A stretch of DNA of 64,000 nucleotides from assembly GCF_000003815.2 (NCBI RefSeq), contig NC_049980.1:5104357-5168356 (forward strand). Direction: 5' to 3'. The notes beneath the pieces are model-generated. The model saw only the letters and a program-made list of their open reading frames with translations, did no database searches and was not told the DNA's origin. The translations under genes were made by a program, and so were the position numbers. This document shows, piece by piece, positions 23,574 to 36,134 of the stretch (position 1 is the stretch's first letter; every line of letters starts with the position of its first letter). The stretch comes from Branchiostoma floridae. Taxonomy: Eukaryota > Chordata > Leptocardii > Amphioxiformes > Branchiostomatidae.

Positions 23574-24182
23574 GTGAGGGAGGGAATAAAATGAAAAACC
23601 TTATTGGGCACCTCCGAAAACAATAGACCTGTAATAAAGTAAGTGGACCGGATTTTGGACCGATTAGACATTGAACTGATAGAATTGAATACCGGAAAGT
23701 GTTCATGTGTTTTGGGGCTTGAAGGCTCAAGAAAATAACAAGAGAGAAGCAGAGGCGAGTTGTTGGTCAATTTTACCAAGATTATACAGTCAAACTTGGT
23801 TTAAGTATGGTCTTCCTCTCTGCCACCTACACCCTTTATCCATGGTGCCCACTGTGAAAACATGACACCCCATCCCACAACAATCACTACATCTCTTTAT
23901 CATCATCACATTCATCATTTGAAAGATTATTTATCATAGCAGTTTTGACATCTTATCGTTCAATCACCGTCTGATTTACAACAACAAATACAGGCTTAGT
24001 GTTTGTTGCACTTAGGTTTGAAACATCAATTGGGAGTTGTTGAAAAAGCAAGGAGGTTCTATATAATCTCCTTGTTGAAACATAATATCGTACGGTGAAA
24101 AATAAACATTGACGACATATTTCATCAATTGGTTCATAATTTGTATGCTGGCACGGGCTCTCGCATCTGCACACGTAGACCC

Positions 24183-24480
24183 TACGAGGTAGCAGAACAC
24201 AACATTGTATCCTTGACTGTACTTCGTGATAACAAATTCCACTCCACGATAGTTCTAGGAAAATACGATATTTTTTAACGCATCAATCCTAGGTTGGTAA
24301 CTCTGGTACTTGAAGTCATGGCTGTTTCTTGTTCTTTTTTGAGCTGGTATTAGATACTTATCAGTCGGTACGTCCACTAGTTTATTGGTCATTTTGTACA
24401 TTATGGAAAGTCTGAGCAAAGTCGTATGTGCCGAGATGCATCCAAGTGTTTGGTGGCGCAAGTGTCGGCTTTGAGGTTGT
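24183..24480 (-). pseudogene. LINE (non-LTR retrotransposon) reverse-transcriptase C-terminal fragment
   Basis: The minus-strand translation gives RLSIMYKMTNKLVDVP, YLIPAQKRTRNSHD and PRIDALKNIVF, followed in the +1 frame by RTIVEWNLL. This is the well-known C-terminal end of LINE ORF2 proteins, with a frameshift between the two parts. Upstream it turns into unrelated frames near 24480. The ATG-started open frames here are remnants, not host genes. Confidence 0.7.
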
Positions 24481-24538
24481 ACGACTTCTCTAGTTCGTGT
24501 ATAAATGCGCGCCTTCTTGCGCAACCGTAAGAGCGCCA

Positions 24539-24745
24539 CTGTAAATGCATTTAAGTTCGCGGGGATTTAATTTCGCGGTAGCGGGAAAATGGACTTTTCG
24601 CGGTGGTTTTAATTTTGCGCTAGCGTCATAGACTGCAGTCACATAATATAATGGATAAATGTTCGCGGTGGACTTAAGTTCGCGGTGAATTGGCCTCCGC
24701 GAAAACCGCGAAAACAAAACCGCCGCGAACATTTCTGAATTTATT
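24539..24745. mobile_element. About 207-bp inverted-repeat element (CTGTAAATGCA family)
   Basis: Begins CTGTAAATGCATTTAAG and holds the GCGGTGGTTT, GTTCGCGGTGG and CCGCGAAC blocks. The right end is eroded, so its border is approximate. Confidence 0.7.
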
Positions 24746-24999
24746 ATTCCAAAATAGCCGTAAAAGTTAATCAACGTGTCGAATCCAGTTACCATATAGT
24801 CTTTACATATAGAAATTCCCACAGGCCGACAATTGTCTTCTACTACCTTAACTGTCGTCTGAATTTCCCTAGATGGCCAAAATGGCGGAAGTGTGTAAAT
24901 ATTAATCGCTTTAGTCGACATTTATATGACATAACTTTGTAAAATAGATTCTATTAAATCGAATGACAGCGGCAGAGAGGTATGGTGCATTGAGAACAG

Positions 25000-25125
25000 T
25001 TAACGCTAGTTCACCTTTATCCGCAGGGTAACCTATATCCGTTTTATCTAAAATAAGGGTATTTGGGGTTATCAAGTCCACAGAATTTGTTTCAAACTGC
25101 AATATTTTCAAAGATTTTAATAATA
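25000..25125. mobile_element. Left half of a GTAACGC-family element
   Basis: Reads taacgctagttcaccttta, gggtaacctatatccg and caaactgcaatattttc, as in the 38421 copy. The right half is missing. Confidence 0.6.
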
Positions 25126-25178
25126 TTCCCAAATACAGCTTACCTCGCAGATAGTTAGAAATAAATCATGAACTTTAA

Positions 25179-26136
25179 ACCTCAAGCACCCGACCTTTTT
25201 TTGCGACTAAAATGACCGAGTGGGGTCCAAACGGACCCCAAAATGTTTTGTTCATAAAATCTCAGTACCATTTCTTATCGGCGATCATTGTATATACATT
25301 GCTTCGTCAATGTAATAGGAAAATTTTGAGATGTTAAGGTGTTGCTAATTCCAACTCATTATCATAATTTATGCAAAAATTTAGAAGGACCACGTTTTGC
25401 ACTAAACCTATTCCGACCAGATAGGGGAATTTTGAGGCCCTCAGCAACATTTATGTCACATAACTCATGAACGGCTAGAGCTAAAGCTATGAAACTTGGT
25501 GATTTATCACAAAATATTGTTTGCAAAAGTTTTTGGTGAATAAAGTAAGTTTATCATTTTTGGGGGTTGCCATGGCAACCATTTTCTATCAGGCATATTT
25601 TTGCCAAAATTTGACAATTTCAATTTAAACAAGGTTTCTCATCTGTTTTCTGACAACAATTAATTGCTATGAAATTTAATGTAATTTTCATGACTTAAAA
25701 TTTATAATCTATGCTTTCATGTCGTCATTGGTCAAAATCCAAGATGGCCGCCCTGATTATGCAAATGACGTCATAATGTCGTCACATTACATGTTGATGA
25801 CACAGAATTTTTTTTGATGATTTAAGTTTACATTCTTATTATCGTCTGAAAGTTTGGTAGTCATACTGTAAGTGGTTAAGGAGTTAGCCTCCAAAGTGTG
25901 TTTTAAAAACTGCACATTTTTGCTGGGGTCCGTTTGGACCCCAGAGGGACTGAACACAAACTTTCTTTATAATTTCCACATCATTGTACCAATCTTTGTG
26001 AAAACTTGGGGGGATATATAAGACATATTGACTGACAAAGTCACGGAAGGATTTTTTCTTCAGATCAAAAATGTTCAAATGGCACTTCAAAATGTACGCC
26101 TGGGGTCCAAATGGACCCCACTCGGGTGTTTGAGGG
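25179..26136. mobile_element. 958-bp TTAA-flanked element, piggyBac-like, with palindromic GGGGTCC motifs
   Basis: TTAA at 25175-25178 and 26137-26140. Inner ends ACCTCAAGCACCCG and CGGGTGTTTGAGGG are near-complementary. TTAA duplication plus a CCCT-type end is typical of piggyBac elements. No transposase ORF is present. Near-palindromes of the type ggggtccaaacggacccc sit at 25222-25239, 25925-25942 and 26102-26119. The interior (ttttgaggccctcagcaac, gttgccatggcaacc, tgacgtcat, aagatggc) matches the 34929 element. Confidence 0.75.
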
Positions 26137-26630
26137 TTAAGATGAACTGACGTAGAGCTTTTTTTACAACATGACATGAACTCTTCTAGCAGAGGTTAGA
26201 GAAAGGAGTGATTATTTTCTTATATTCATGTTTTCTGACAGCCTACATTGTATTTCTTCAAGAGTCACAGGCTGTAAGAAAACCTGTACAGATACTTTAA
26301 TATGAAAACAATAGTAGATGAGAGAATAATGGAGATAACAAAAAACAATTTTATAATTGACATGATATGACAATTGTATATCAAATGATAATATAACACA
26401 TTCAACGACATATTTTTCTTATTTTTGTATGTTGAAGTAGTGAAAGAACCAATCACTTATCCGCCAACCTTGACCTCTATTAAAACAACACCACACTACT
26501 GTTCCCACGGTAGACCACCCAGCTGTGATGTCCGCTCAGTCGATCAGCTAACATGGAAAATCACTCACAACGGGAGAGTGGAAGTCTCCGAATTGTTCCA
26601 ACGTTATAATGAAATGTGATGTTTCTGTCT

Positions 26631-27090
26631 AAGGCCACAGCAAGTGAATTTCATGGATGGAATCAATTATATTTCTGTCAGATCTTACAAAAATGAACAA
26701 TGACGAGAAAATATGTCATTTTAAAAACTAATTGTACTTGTAGAGGTGATAATAGTGGGAGTAATATTGAGTGTAGTAATTGTCTAAACTAATTCGTTCG
26801 ATATTGTAGAAATGGCACCTGTGTGGTAGCCTTGAGTGACGTTTCCAACTTGGTCATTGATACTAGTCTTCCACAGCTGGTATCACTTTGTACTTAAACT
26901 TCTTGAATGCAGATATAGAAGACTTGCCGGTTTTCTGTGATACCAAGTTTTGTCACAACAGTGTTGTCACAACGTTTATGATGTTTTAGCCATCTTGTTT
27001 TTATTAAACAATCTTGTTTTCTCGCCTTCTCGCATTACATTTGGAGACAGCAGTGGAATTCATCCATAGAATTTATTTGCTGTGGCCTAA
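26631..27090. mobile_element. About 460-bp inverted-repeat element (GGCCACAGC subfamily)
   Basis: Ends taaggccacagcaagtgaat and aatttatttgctgtggccta form about 30-bp terminal inverted repeats. Interior AT-rich, noncoding. Confidence 0.7.
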
Positions 27091-27196
27091 TTGCAACCAT
27101 TTAAGCTGCTCGTCTATCAATCCTATTTTGCACATAGAGAAGTTACTCAACCTAAATGTGTACTTAAAGATCGATATACGGTAAGCTGTGTTGCAT

Positions 27197-27446
27197 GGCG
27201 TCGTGTTGGCAAAGGGGTTATGGTGTTTGGCCAATGGCCAGAACCCAGAGGCCCTCGTTTAGAATTCCATGACATGCCGCCGGTGTTGTACCATTTTACA
27301 CGACTTTCTCCACTCCACCAAAGTGTAAACATGTGTACCTGACTTCGGTTGGGGAGGTAAAGGGCGATGGAAGGAGAGGGATAGACCCCGCCCCCAGTAC
27401 CATGCCCTAGATAAATTGGATAAAACTCATTGCCCCTACGGATTAG
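27197..27446 (+). mobile_element. tRNA-derived SINE (older copy)
   Basis: Shares ggcgtcgtg, ggtgtttggcc, gaacccagagg, gacttcggttggggagg and attgcccctacgg with the 49785 copy. The B box is mutated. Confidence 0.65.
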
Positions 27447-28419
27447 AAAAATTGGCGTTTTGAAAATGGGACTACATTAACCTTCGAAAGCTCATTGTCC
27501 TTTATATGTGTCACATTAAAATAAGTTATTTACTTCATTGCAGTGCCATAATGTCTTGTCCCTGTCTAAAAGCAAAAAATAGTGACTCCGGCCTGGCTGA
27601 ATAGTTATAGGGGACTTTGAGCAAGTTAGAAATGAAAGTCTAGTAGGAGGTAAAAATAAAGAATAAACTGACGGGCCGGTGGTAATAGCTGGATGGTCTG
27701 AGAAAAGCCTAATTGAAATCCCATGGCAACTTATTTGCCCCTATTTGGCCAATTCTTATCTGTGTTTCATCCAGCTGACACGTCTGCTTCGAGTCTAGGC
27801 AAAAGGGCTTATATGTAGCTTTTCTCAAGATGATGGCCGTCCTCTTTCTTGGTATCCCTTTTTACAGTAATATACGAGTTTTTAAAAAGCTTAGCTTTAT
27901 TTTTTTCATCATGATGAGAAAAAACGCTTGGCTCTATCACAAGTTATCTTAGAGGCGTACTGTTTGTTTACGCATCAACACCTTTTTATCATGGTGAATT
28001 AGATCAATAAATTTTCCACAACCATATTGTTTACTAGTACACAGTGTATGTGTGACTGTTTGTGTTTGTCAACACTCAAGTGTGGCCAATTAGCGAGACG
28101 TGACAGAAGTTGATACAGTGCAGCGAGTCGGTACCGACAGGGGGGCAAACATGACCCACAAACGAGCCGTGAACTTGTCAACTGTTAAACTAGATGACCA
28201 AACAAAACTGAAGCAGATGGGGAGGGGGGCTAATCTCCAAGCAGATGCTACAATGGCATAAGATAGTACCAGACTGGCCAATGAGTGTAGTCAGCCAAAA
28301 GGTGTCCATTTGCCTTCCCCGGTAGCGAAACACACTCCTAAGCTGGCTTTGAACTCCTCTGTCAGCTTTTCCTACTATCTTAAGTTATGCTACCGTAGGA
28401 TGGGTGTTTGTAAGGAATA
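27447..28419. other. No gene seen
   Basis: Unique-looking sequence with no frame, motif or repeat that I can support. Confidence 0.5.
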
Positions 28420-28600
28420 GACCGATCTGTCAATCACAATCATGTTTTGACCAATCAAAAAGAAGGACAGTTAGCGGTTCGACGAATGAGACAGCATGCA
28501 GCTCCATGTCCGTCAACTAATTTGGATCTGTATGTTTTGATTCTGCCTTTTACGTTTTGATGGAGTTAGGAGAGGCTTTGGGATCCGTCTATTGTTGTTT
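28420..28600. repeat. Dispersed repeat fragment (partner at 36295)
   Basis: gaccgatctgtcaatcacaa and tacgttttgatggagtta are shared with 36300-36450. Confidence 0.4.
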
Positions 28601-28689
28601 GTTCACATCTAAAGTATCATAAGTGCCTAAAACTAGTGGTACATACATATAGGTCAGCAAGTGTCCTTGCTGTTTCAGTAGCAGGGTAT

Positions 28690-28920
28690 ATCTTTTTATG
28701 TACAGGGAGAAGTTGCTAGTCCTTCCCCTTAAAAATCTCGAGGTACATCCTCGAACACCGGACCCCCATTTTACGTCCCTTCCGAAAGGCAGGTGCAGCC
28801 CCAAACGGAGTTTTTTAGGCTCTGCTGTTTCTAGTATATGGGACTTTAACCGACTCTCCCAGTTACCAACATATTGGAAAGGGGCTTAACTGTGAGCCTG
28901 CTACCAGTTGAACTACAGGA
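28690..28920. mobile_element. Dispersed repeat (ctcgag...cggga family)
   Basis: ctcgaggtacatcctcgaac, accggacccccattttacg and cttccgaaaggcagg are shared with 43745-43875. The end contains a tRNA-like accagttgaactacagg, so a SINE is likely. Confidence 0.4.
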
Positions 28921-29576
28921 ACATCCCGTTGAATGTACCTTGAAAACAATTGATCGCCGAGCCTTCAAACTTTGACTGATACGATCCTTGATGTCACAAG
29001 TGGAATATGTACATGTTCCACGGTGTAAGAACTAAAAGACAACAAAATACATAAATGACAAAAAAGATATCTGTATGGATTCATTGATCCGTCAGCATTT
29101 TCCTCCCTTTAAAAGTGGTCTCAGACTCTATGATTGGAAGGGGGTGTCAGTTTCCATCTCGTCTTAAAAAGGGAAGACTTCTTGAAGTAATGAACGAGTT
29201 CTACCCTCTTTCGTTGACGACTTGAATACCCAACAGTTTCAAACGGGCCTTTCAAGTCGCTCACTAACTATGCGGATTTCGCAGGACATTTGAAAAATGT
29301 AGACTCTAATTATTTTAGATTAGAAGTTAGACATTTAATGACAATTACGCCTTTTAATTAAAGCAGCTAGTCGCAAATGGCAAATTGCAACCAGAGGTAC
29401 AACTGTTACAGTGGGTATGAAAAGAGTTCGCATAGTTTGGAACCGCAGTATATAAGGATACAGTATTTCTTTCGCATGACTTCTATGTTGAAAGGTCTTG
29501 ACCTTTGTCAATCACGTGACCTTGCCCCCTTCCCGTCAACCCTATGTGACAGGCGTTAGCCAATCGTAGGCCGTAT

Positions 29577-30201
29577 TGATTTGATTGTATGGATAGCATC
29601 CAAACGAGCATCAAATTTTTTTCGTCACTTAGAAAATTCCACCATACTGTGTAAATCGTATGAAGCAGCTACAAAATATAATAGTTGTTTTATTTGCAAA
29701 ATCATGCCCGAAGGCTATATGATATTTATGATTTATGGCATACATTTCAAAAATGAAGTCGAAAGAAGAATTTTACTGTCTTATTCACGTAATTCTTAGC
29801 AAGGCGACCAAATCCCAAGGTCAATTCCAAAGGTCAACGAAGGAGGTGTCAACGAAACAAAAAAAATGAAGAACCTATCGTTGCTTTTACTTTATTTTGT
29901 ATGTTCAATCATTTGTTCAACCTTCCCGACCACTTGATTATATAGTGAAGGCAACTTTTTTTGTCAAACATTTTTTTATTCGCACGCTCGTATCAGTTTT
30001 TGGGTTTCCACAATATCTTATATAAATACATAAAATAATAAATAAATAAATACAATATATAATCAAATCAATGTGGCCCCACTTAGATTTCATAGTGAAG
30101 GCAACACATTATTTCTTGCCAAACTTTTTACTTCGCACGCTCGCATCAGTTTTGAGGTTCCCAGAGGATGGCACCCATATAATCGACTCAACATGGCCCT
30201 A
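29577..30201. mobile_element. About 625-bp inverted-repeat element with a duplicated right end
   Basis: Left end taggccgtattgatttgat with gtatggatagcatcc. Two successive right-end modules follow. One runs about 29940-30077 (gtgaaggcaac, gcacgctcgtatcagttt, caatgtggcc). The other runs about 30078-30201 (gtgaaggcaac, gcacgctcgcatcagttt, caacatggcc). Confidence 0.6.
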
Positions 30202-30839
30202 TAGAAGCAAACACCATATGGTAGAGCGGCCCAGAGAGATCCATTCCCCACATCTGTGTAGGTCCATGGGATAGGGCGGTCGTATGAGAAATCTATCCCC
30301 AGATATAGAACTTTCTACCGGCCGCTCAACGTACAATCTTACGGCCCTGCGTCTACGTAAGAGCTGTTTTACTTTGGATTATAACTGCGGAACAAAACAT
30401 ACTGTAAACTGTAAGTATATTTTTATCGTATTTTGTAATGAGCATTTGGTTGATAATGGTCTTAACGTTTGATAGGCGCTTACGGTGAAAATTGATTCGA
30501 TTTTATCTTCATTTTTCATCTGCTATAATGCGGGAGGGCATATATATGATTGAGGAAAAATGTTAGTGTCAAGGTTACGATAAAAGCTTTTTGTCATTAA
30601 TTTTCTTGTCAGTGTGCCGATAGAATATTAATATGGCCACTGTAAATATCATCAGTCCGTATGGACCCGCTTGTTCCTTACATTATGCACGATGTGCTAT
30701 GCTTTCCATTTATCAGTTAAATAGAGTCATATTTTAATGTAGAAACTCATAAAAACAATTATGCATCCATACGTCCAAAGCTACTCCACCTTGTCTTGGG
30801 GGTTTGCAAGTCCCTTTTCCATAAATTTGGATTTCCCGT

Positions 30840-30990
30840 TACTCGAATGGAAAGCCGACTTATTCACGTAATTCTTGGCAAGGCGATAAAATTTTCGCGT
30901 AAATGTCTTCCTTGATTTTCAAGCGCGTATGCTTTGTAGAGGGGTCTTCTGAATTCAACGTAAAGCATTGTCGGGACCCCCTATACGGAT
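30840..30990. repeat. Direct repeat, copy 1 (partner at 32140)
   Basis: Shares ttcccgttactcgaa, taattcttggcaagg, ttccttgattttcaagcg and cattgtcgggaccccc with 32140-32290 in the same order. Copies are about 1.3 kb apart. Confidence 0.5.
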
Positions 30991-32139
30991 CACAACCAAA
31001 ACATAACTTTCTTTGACGAATGTAACAATTGAAGTTGCATGAAAGTGACGATTGCAGAAACAGGGTTATTTTTTTCCAAAACTGAGTCTCAAACGTCTTT
31101 CTTGAGTCGACGATGAAAAATGTTTGACTTTTCTGGTCAAATTTTGTATACAAATCCTTTCTTCGAATCCTGTCAACCACTAACTGTTCAATATCACTTC
31201 GCAACAGAAAAACACCCCCAATTAATTTACTTGTCTGACAATCTAAAGAATTTTCACATGGTCTCCGAAATTGATTGAAGTTCACCGGTAAAATCTATGA
31301 CCTTTGCTTTCCTCACGGAGACTACGAGGGGTACCTAGGATGTCGGGAAGTAAACATTTTGCATTGTTTGTTAAACAACATGTAAACATGTTGGTGGTGT
31401 CAATAACATGTGTAAGGGTGGATGGCATTCGTCGCGACCAAACTGAAAAGTCCGTTTTCGGACAAACTTGAAAAAGTAAGACGAAACAAGGAATTCCGTC
31501 GTTTGAAGATCAAAAAGGACGGCATGTGTATGTGAAGACATTAACGTAACCGCATCAAAACGCTCAATATATAACTTTCGGTCCTTACCTAGTAGAAAAG
31601 GCACTCAGGCCTTTTGGCTTTTATCAATATTCATAATATTTCGAATCATTGTGGTTATTACTTTCCAGTCGACGTCCTTCTGAAAATCAGTATGTAAGTG
31701 GCGAGAAAAACAAGGGTGAATTTTGTTCATGCCATAGAATCTTTGAAGACGTTGTCAAAATGTTTTATGAGGATTCCCTTCGTAAATTCAAAGTTCAGCA
31801 CGTTTAAAACATTTTCTTCTTGTTCCAATTCGATTTTTACCCGTTTCTACTTACGTTTGAACGTTTCAAATTGGGAACTGGAAGAAAGGTAACGATATTT
31901 GTCTCTAAATATCTGCTTGTCGGGGTATGCTTTGAACCCTTTTGGAGTTCTCACTAGAACCGCCTTCCGTAAAACTCAGACTGACAGAACTTTTGCACGG
32001 TTTTGCACACATGCAGTTGACCTTTCACTCCGCGTTAGTGTCATCGACGAACGGTTGTCGACTCCCTGGGTAGCCAGGTATTTTCACATACATGGGTCTT
32101 CATGCACTTTTCCATAAGGCGTCGGTAGGTTATAATTTC
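30991..32139. other. Spacer between the 30840 and 32140 direct repeats; weak open frame
   Basis: A minus-strand open frame of 141 codons (30860-31285) is Cys- and Lys-containing and partly overlaps repeat copy 1. It has no recognised domain, no good splice partners and no signal peptide. I do not call it a gene. Confidence 0.35.
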
Positions 32140-32290
32140 CCGTAATTCGAACGGACGTAAGTCGTCTTCTTTGCGTAATTTGTAGCAAGTAGATAAAATT
32201 TTAAGTTCTTGCCTTCCTTGATTTTAGCGCCACACGCAGGGATTTCTCCTTGATTCAGCGTCAAGCGTTGTCAGAACCCCCGTATATGTA
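32140..32290. repeat. Direct repeat, copy 2 (partner at 30840)
   Basis: Contains ttcccgtaattcgaacgg, ataaaattttaag, ttccttgattttagcgcc and cgttgtcagaaccccc, aligned to 30840-30990. The sequence between the copies is not obviously alike. Confidence 0.5.
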
Positions 32291-34924
32291 GACCCTCACA
32301 TAGGGTCTAGGAGACCCCATGGTTGTGTGGGGTCACCTGGGGTCATGCCACAGATGACCAACACTTCGGTAAAACAACAAGAGAACGGTTTGACATCAGA
32401 CATATTATTGTCCGGTTCCCATGTGTTAGATTTCACGGTGAATACCGAAAGGAAACATTTCTTGTGTGTGGTTACTAATGTAACGTTTGTTAACTTGTCA
32501 TATGCATTCTTTTTTATACGCATTCTAGTTTATACTATGAGGCTTAAAAATTGCCTCGTTTTCGCTTACCAGAAATCTGCTAACCCTAACCTCTTTCTGT
32601 AGAGTCGACCGCTGGCAAGAGACATAAAATTTTCAAACCTGACATCTGAGTGTTGAAATTGAAACAGTTTTTTTCTACGATTTTTCATGATTTGAATAGT
32701 TTTGAAATGTTTCATGTGATCTATTCAGAAATTCATGATTGAATAGCTTCGTCAGGTTGGTAAGTCACTGATTAAGAACAGTCGTTGTACATAACCAAGT
32801 GCTCAATTCAACTGACGTTTCAGTGCTAGTGACCGCCTGTCATCTACGTTTAGGGCCGTATCTGTGAGCAGCGACACCTATGCTGCAATGCAATGTGAAC
32901 AAGTAAGAATTGCGCTGGGAAATGTGACATACCGTCACGTCATCGAAGCGTCGGTTGAATAAAGCCTTTGATTGTGTGCAAAGAATCCTGTTATCACGAG
33001 AAATACATGTTTTTCTTCAATGATAATGTTTGACATTAATGAAACCGGGAGCCCTGATTTCTACCGGGAAGCCATATTTCCTACCTTAGTCACGCCGACA
33101 GGAAAACCCGCGGCACATGGCCTCGTCTGGCCCGGATCAAAGCCGGGATCAAGGCTCGTTAGCTAACGTGTAACGAGGCGGAAAGTAGAGGTGCTGACAT
33201 GACTGATAGGGATAGATATATGACTGGGATCCGTGACAAAGCTAGTGTCTTACCGGGCCGCGCATGTTGGCGTCTGTTTGCGAAAGACATTCGCTAACAG
33301 TCACCAACACTCTGCTGGTTGGACGCCTAAAATTACGTTTTTTAAATTAATCAATATTGTAATTGGCAAAATGCCACGAATTATGGCACAAAATACGTGA
33401 ACAAGTCGCAAATATATTTTTGATTAAATCGTACGTTGTGCATTGTTTTGTTTTTTATTTTTAATTCAGTAGCAAAACTGAAAGTTTCAATAAATAAAAG
33501 TAATCTACTTTTGGGCCGAAACTGAGGATGTGAAATTCCAGTCGCGGCCACTTTTGTTGTGGAGGGCAGGTTATGAAAAGAAGAGAAAAAAACACATGTA
33601 ACAATCACTTAGAAAATGATTATCCTTTGTGCTAATGACATTTTTTTTATTTCCACTTCAAATGATCCATATGACGATGTCCTTGTGTGTTTCCTGAATC
33701 ATTCTCAGTACCATCGCATGGCTGACTATATCCTTATCTTATCGCCCACAAGGTGAAAATTTCAGTCATCAGCTTTTGATCAGGTCACAATCACATCGCC
33801 TGGATAATGTCTGTCGGTCGTGTATGGCATATTTCAATGACATGTTGACAATGACTCTCCAGGCAGAGGTTCAGACAATGGCAAGGAAACGCAGAAACTG
33901 CAAAAGTGTTAACGAGATCGTAAAATAATGTTCAATTTTCTTCAGCACAGTACAGGGACACATGATCAGTCTTTAATGTAGCGGGGCTTGAAAGCCTTTA
34001 AATAAATTCTACATATTCATATTACATTGTACTTCACATAGAAAATGAAATTTATCTATCTATCTATCATAAATGTTAAACGTTGAAAGCACAATTGGTA
34101 GGACCTATCGATTGTAACATTGAATAGGCAGGCATTTTTCAAGCACATAACGGTGATGACAAATAGTGCTACACATTGGTTTTGAATTTCTGAACAAGTC
34201 GATTGTAAAATGCGTCATGGTGACATTGACAATAAAATTCCGTTTTGTGTTCTGTTATTTGGATCATGCTTCAATATCTTGCATCATATTTATAAAGTCA
34301 ATGATCAAGCGCATATAGGTGATAAATGACACTGCTTTGACTGCAAGTCAAAATGCATCATGTTCATATACTAGTACGTAAGTACGCCTTTATTGTGAGA
34401 CTGGCTGCTAATGACTCAATTTAGGAAGTCTGGCCATGAGTAAGTCAGTAGCACAAGTCGCCCTGGCGCTAGATTCCCCCATAAACACCTAATTCTGTTT
34501 GACAAGCCATTATGCGGGTGTAAGTGGGCATCTCTCTTCCCACTCACATCCTGTCAAATTGGTTAGAGGGGAGGCCGGATATTGTGGCTAACGCTCTAGA
34601 GTCTAGCGACTCCCCGCCGACAAGTCAATATAAATGGAGACCAAACTTCGTCGGCAAACTGTCAAGTTCCCTCCCGCGAACTTCTGAGTTTACCAGAGGA
34701 CAAGCCTGTCAACTGTAAAGCCTGGTAACCATGCCATCGTGAGGTCCCAGGTATGTCTACGGTGCTGGGAGTGTAGTCCCCAGTGAAGTTTCGTAGCACA
34801 AGCCGGGGGATTTTTACGGGCTTGGTTGTCAGAAAAAGAATACTGCTTAATATGCCCCGGTCATCGATATATCTGGCAAGAAATCGGGCAACACACATTT
34901 TAGAATCTTACAGAAAATCTTACA
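32291..34924. other. No gene seen
   Basis: A small hairpin near 32295-32330 (tagggtctaggagacccc) and a (tatc)n run at 34052. Otherwise nothing. Confidence 0.5.
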
Positions 34925-34928
34925 TTAA

Positions 34929-35887
34929 CCCTATCCAGACCGGGGGGGGGGGGGGCTTTTGAGGCCCGCGGCAACTTCGATGTCCTATAACGCCAGAACG
35001 GCTTACGCTAGAGCCACCAAATTTGGTGAGTTTTCCTAAAATATTGTTGGCAAAAAATTTACGAAGTTTAAAAAATTTTCCATTTTTTCGTGTTGCCATG
35101 GCAACCGTTTGTTGACAGCCTGTTTTGCCAAAAATCACTATTTTTGGTTCTAACAATGTATTTTTCATATTTATTTGTTATATTACTGCTATTTTGTAAC
35201 ATAGATAAAATCTTATATTATTTAGCATATCTTTCATAATTATATATGCATAAATTATGCTAATTTGATGACGTCATCAGCCCAAAATCCAAGATGGCGG
35301 ACCGTATGGCAAGGTCAAGAATAACAAGCTAATTATCCCTCAGAATTTGTAACAACCTGGTATTTTTTCATCAAAAACCATCTAAATGAATGAAATTAGT
35401 CTATTTCCATTGCCCTTTGTGATTATTTGTTGCAAAAAAAGGATTTTTAAAAATTCAAGGTGGTGGATATAATATGGCAGAGCCCAACTCGTATCTTAGA
35501 TGTGCATGACGTCATTTTGTGACGTCATTTTGACGTTATCGATGTTGCTATTGGCAACACAAGTCGTAATAAACATTATTATTCTGTTATCTGCACTTGT
35601 TGTTACATTTTTTTTAGCATAACTTGAAGTTTTCTGAGAAAAACCCTTTTTTCATGGGTCCGGCCAATATAATCAAATATTGATGACGTCATAATTACGT
35701 CATCTTACGTCAACGTAACGTCAAACGTCAAATACTTGTCAGATATTATGTCGATATTATGTCCTAAAAATTTGGTGGCCTTACGGCACTAGGTTTTAGA
35801 GTTATAGGACTTAGAAATGGAGGGCCCCAAAAGCACCCCCCCCCCCCCCGGTCCAGGGATGACCAAAAAAGCCCGGTCTGAATAGGG
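34929..35887. mobile_element. 959-bp TTAA-flanked element, piggyBac-like, with G/C-run ends
   Basis: TTAA at 34925-34928 and 35888-35891. Ends CCCTATCCAGACCGGGG and CCCGGTCTGAATAGGG are complementary and run into a G run and a C run of about 14. The interior matches the 25179 element (ttttgaggcccgcggcaac, gttgccatggcaacc, repeated tgacgtcat). No transposase ORF. Confidence 0.8.
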
Positions 35888-36134
35888 TTAAATAAAACTG
35901 TACCCAGTGAAGATTCATCGTAATTTTGGGTGGTTAGACTATTTGGTAAGGTAGTGCAATTTCTTTTCCTAGACTATCAATTGTAAGCAGTGCTTTGTTG
36001 TCGAAAATGGAAAGTTCATGATCATGAGTTTTTGTGTTATGAGTTTTGTAGTCTTTCTTAATGTTCCCAAAACAGCTACCCGGTCTGGCCCCGGTTTGGA
36101 TATTTGACAGTAGCACTAGGACTTGTGTCATTGT

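Noticed and set aside
24490-24921. 143-codon minus-strand open frame
   Set aside because: Runs through the 24539-24745 transposon; the similar peptide at 57715-57960 is the same element translated.
25884-26177. 97-codon minus-strand open frame
   Set aside because: Lies in the palindromic end of the TTAA-flanked element.
30860-31285. 141-codon Cys-containing minus-strand frame
   Set aside because: Overlaps a direct repeat; no signal peptide, domain or splice partner. Kept only as a note.
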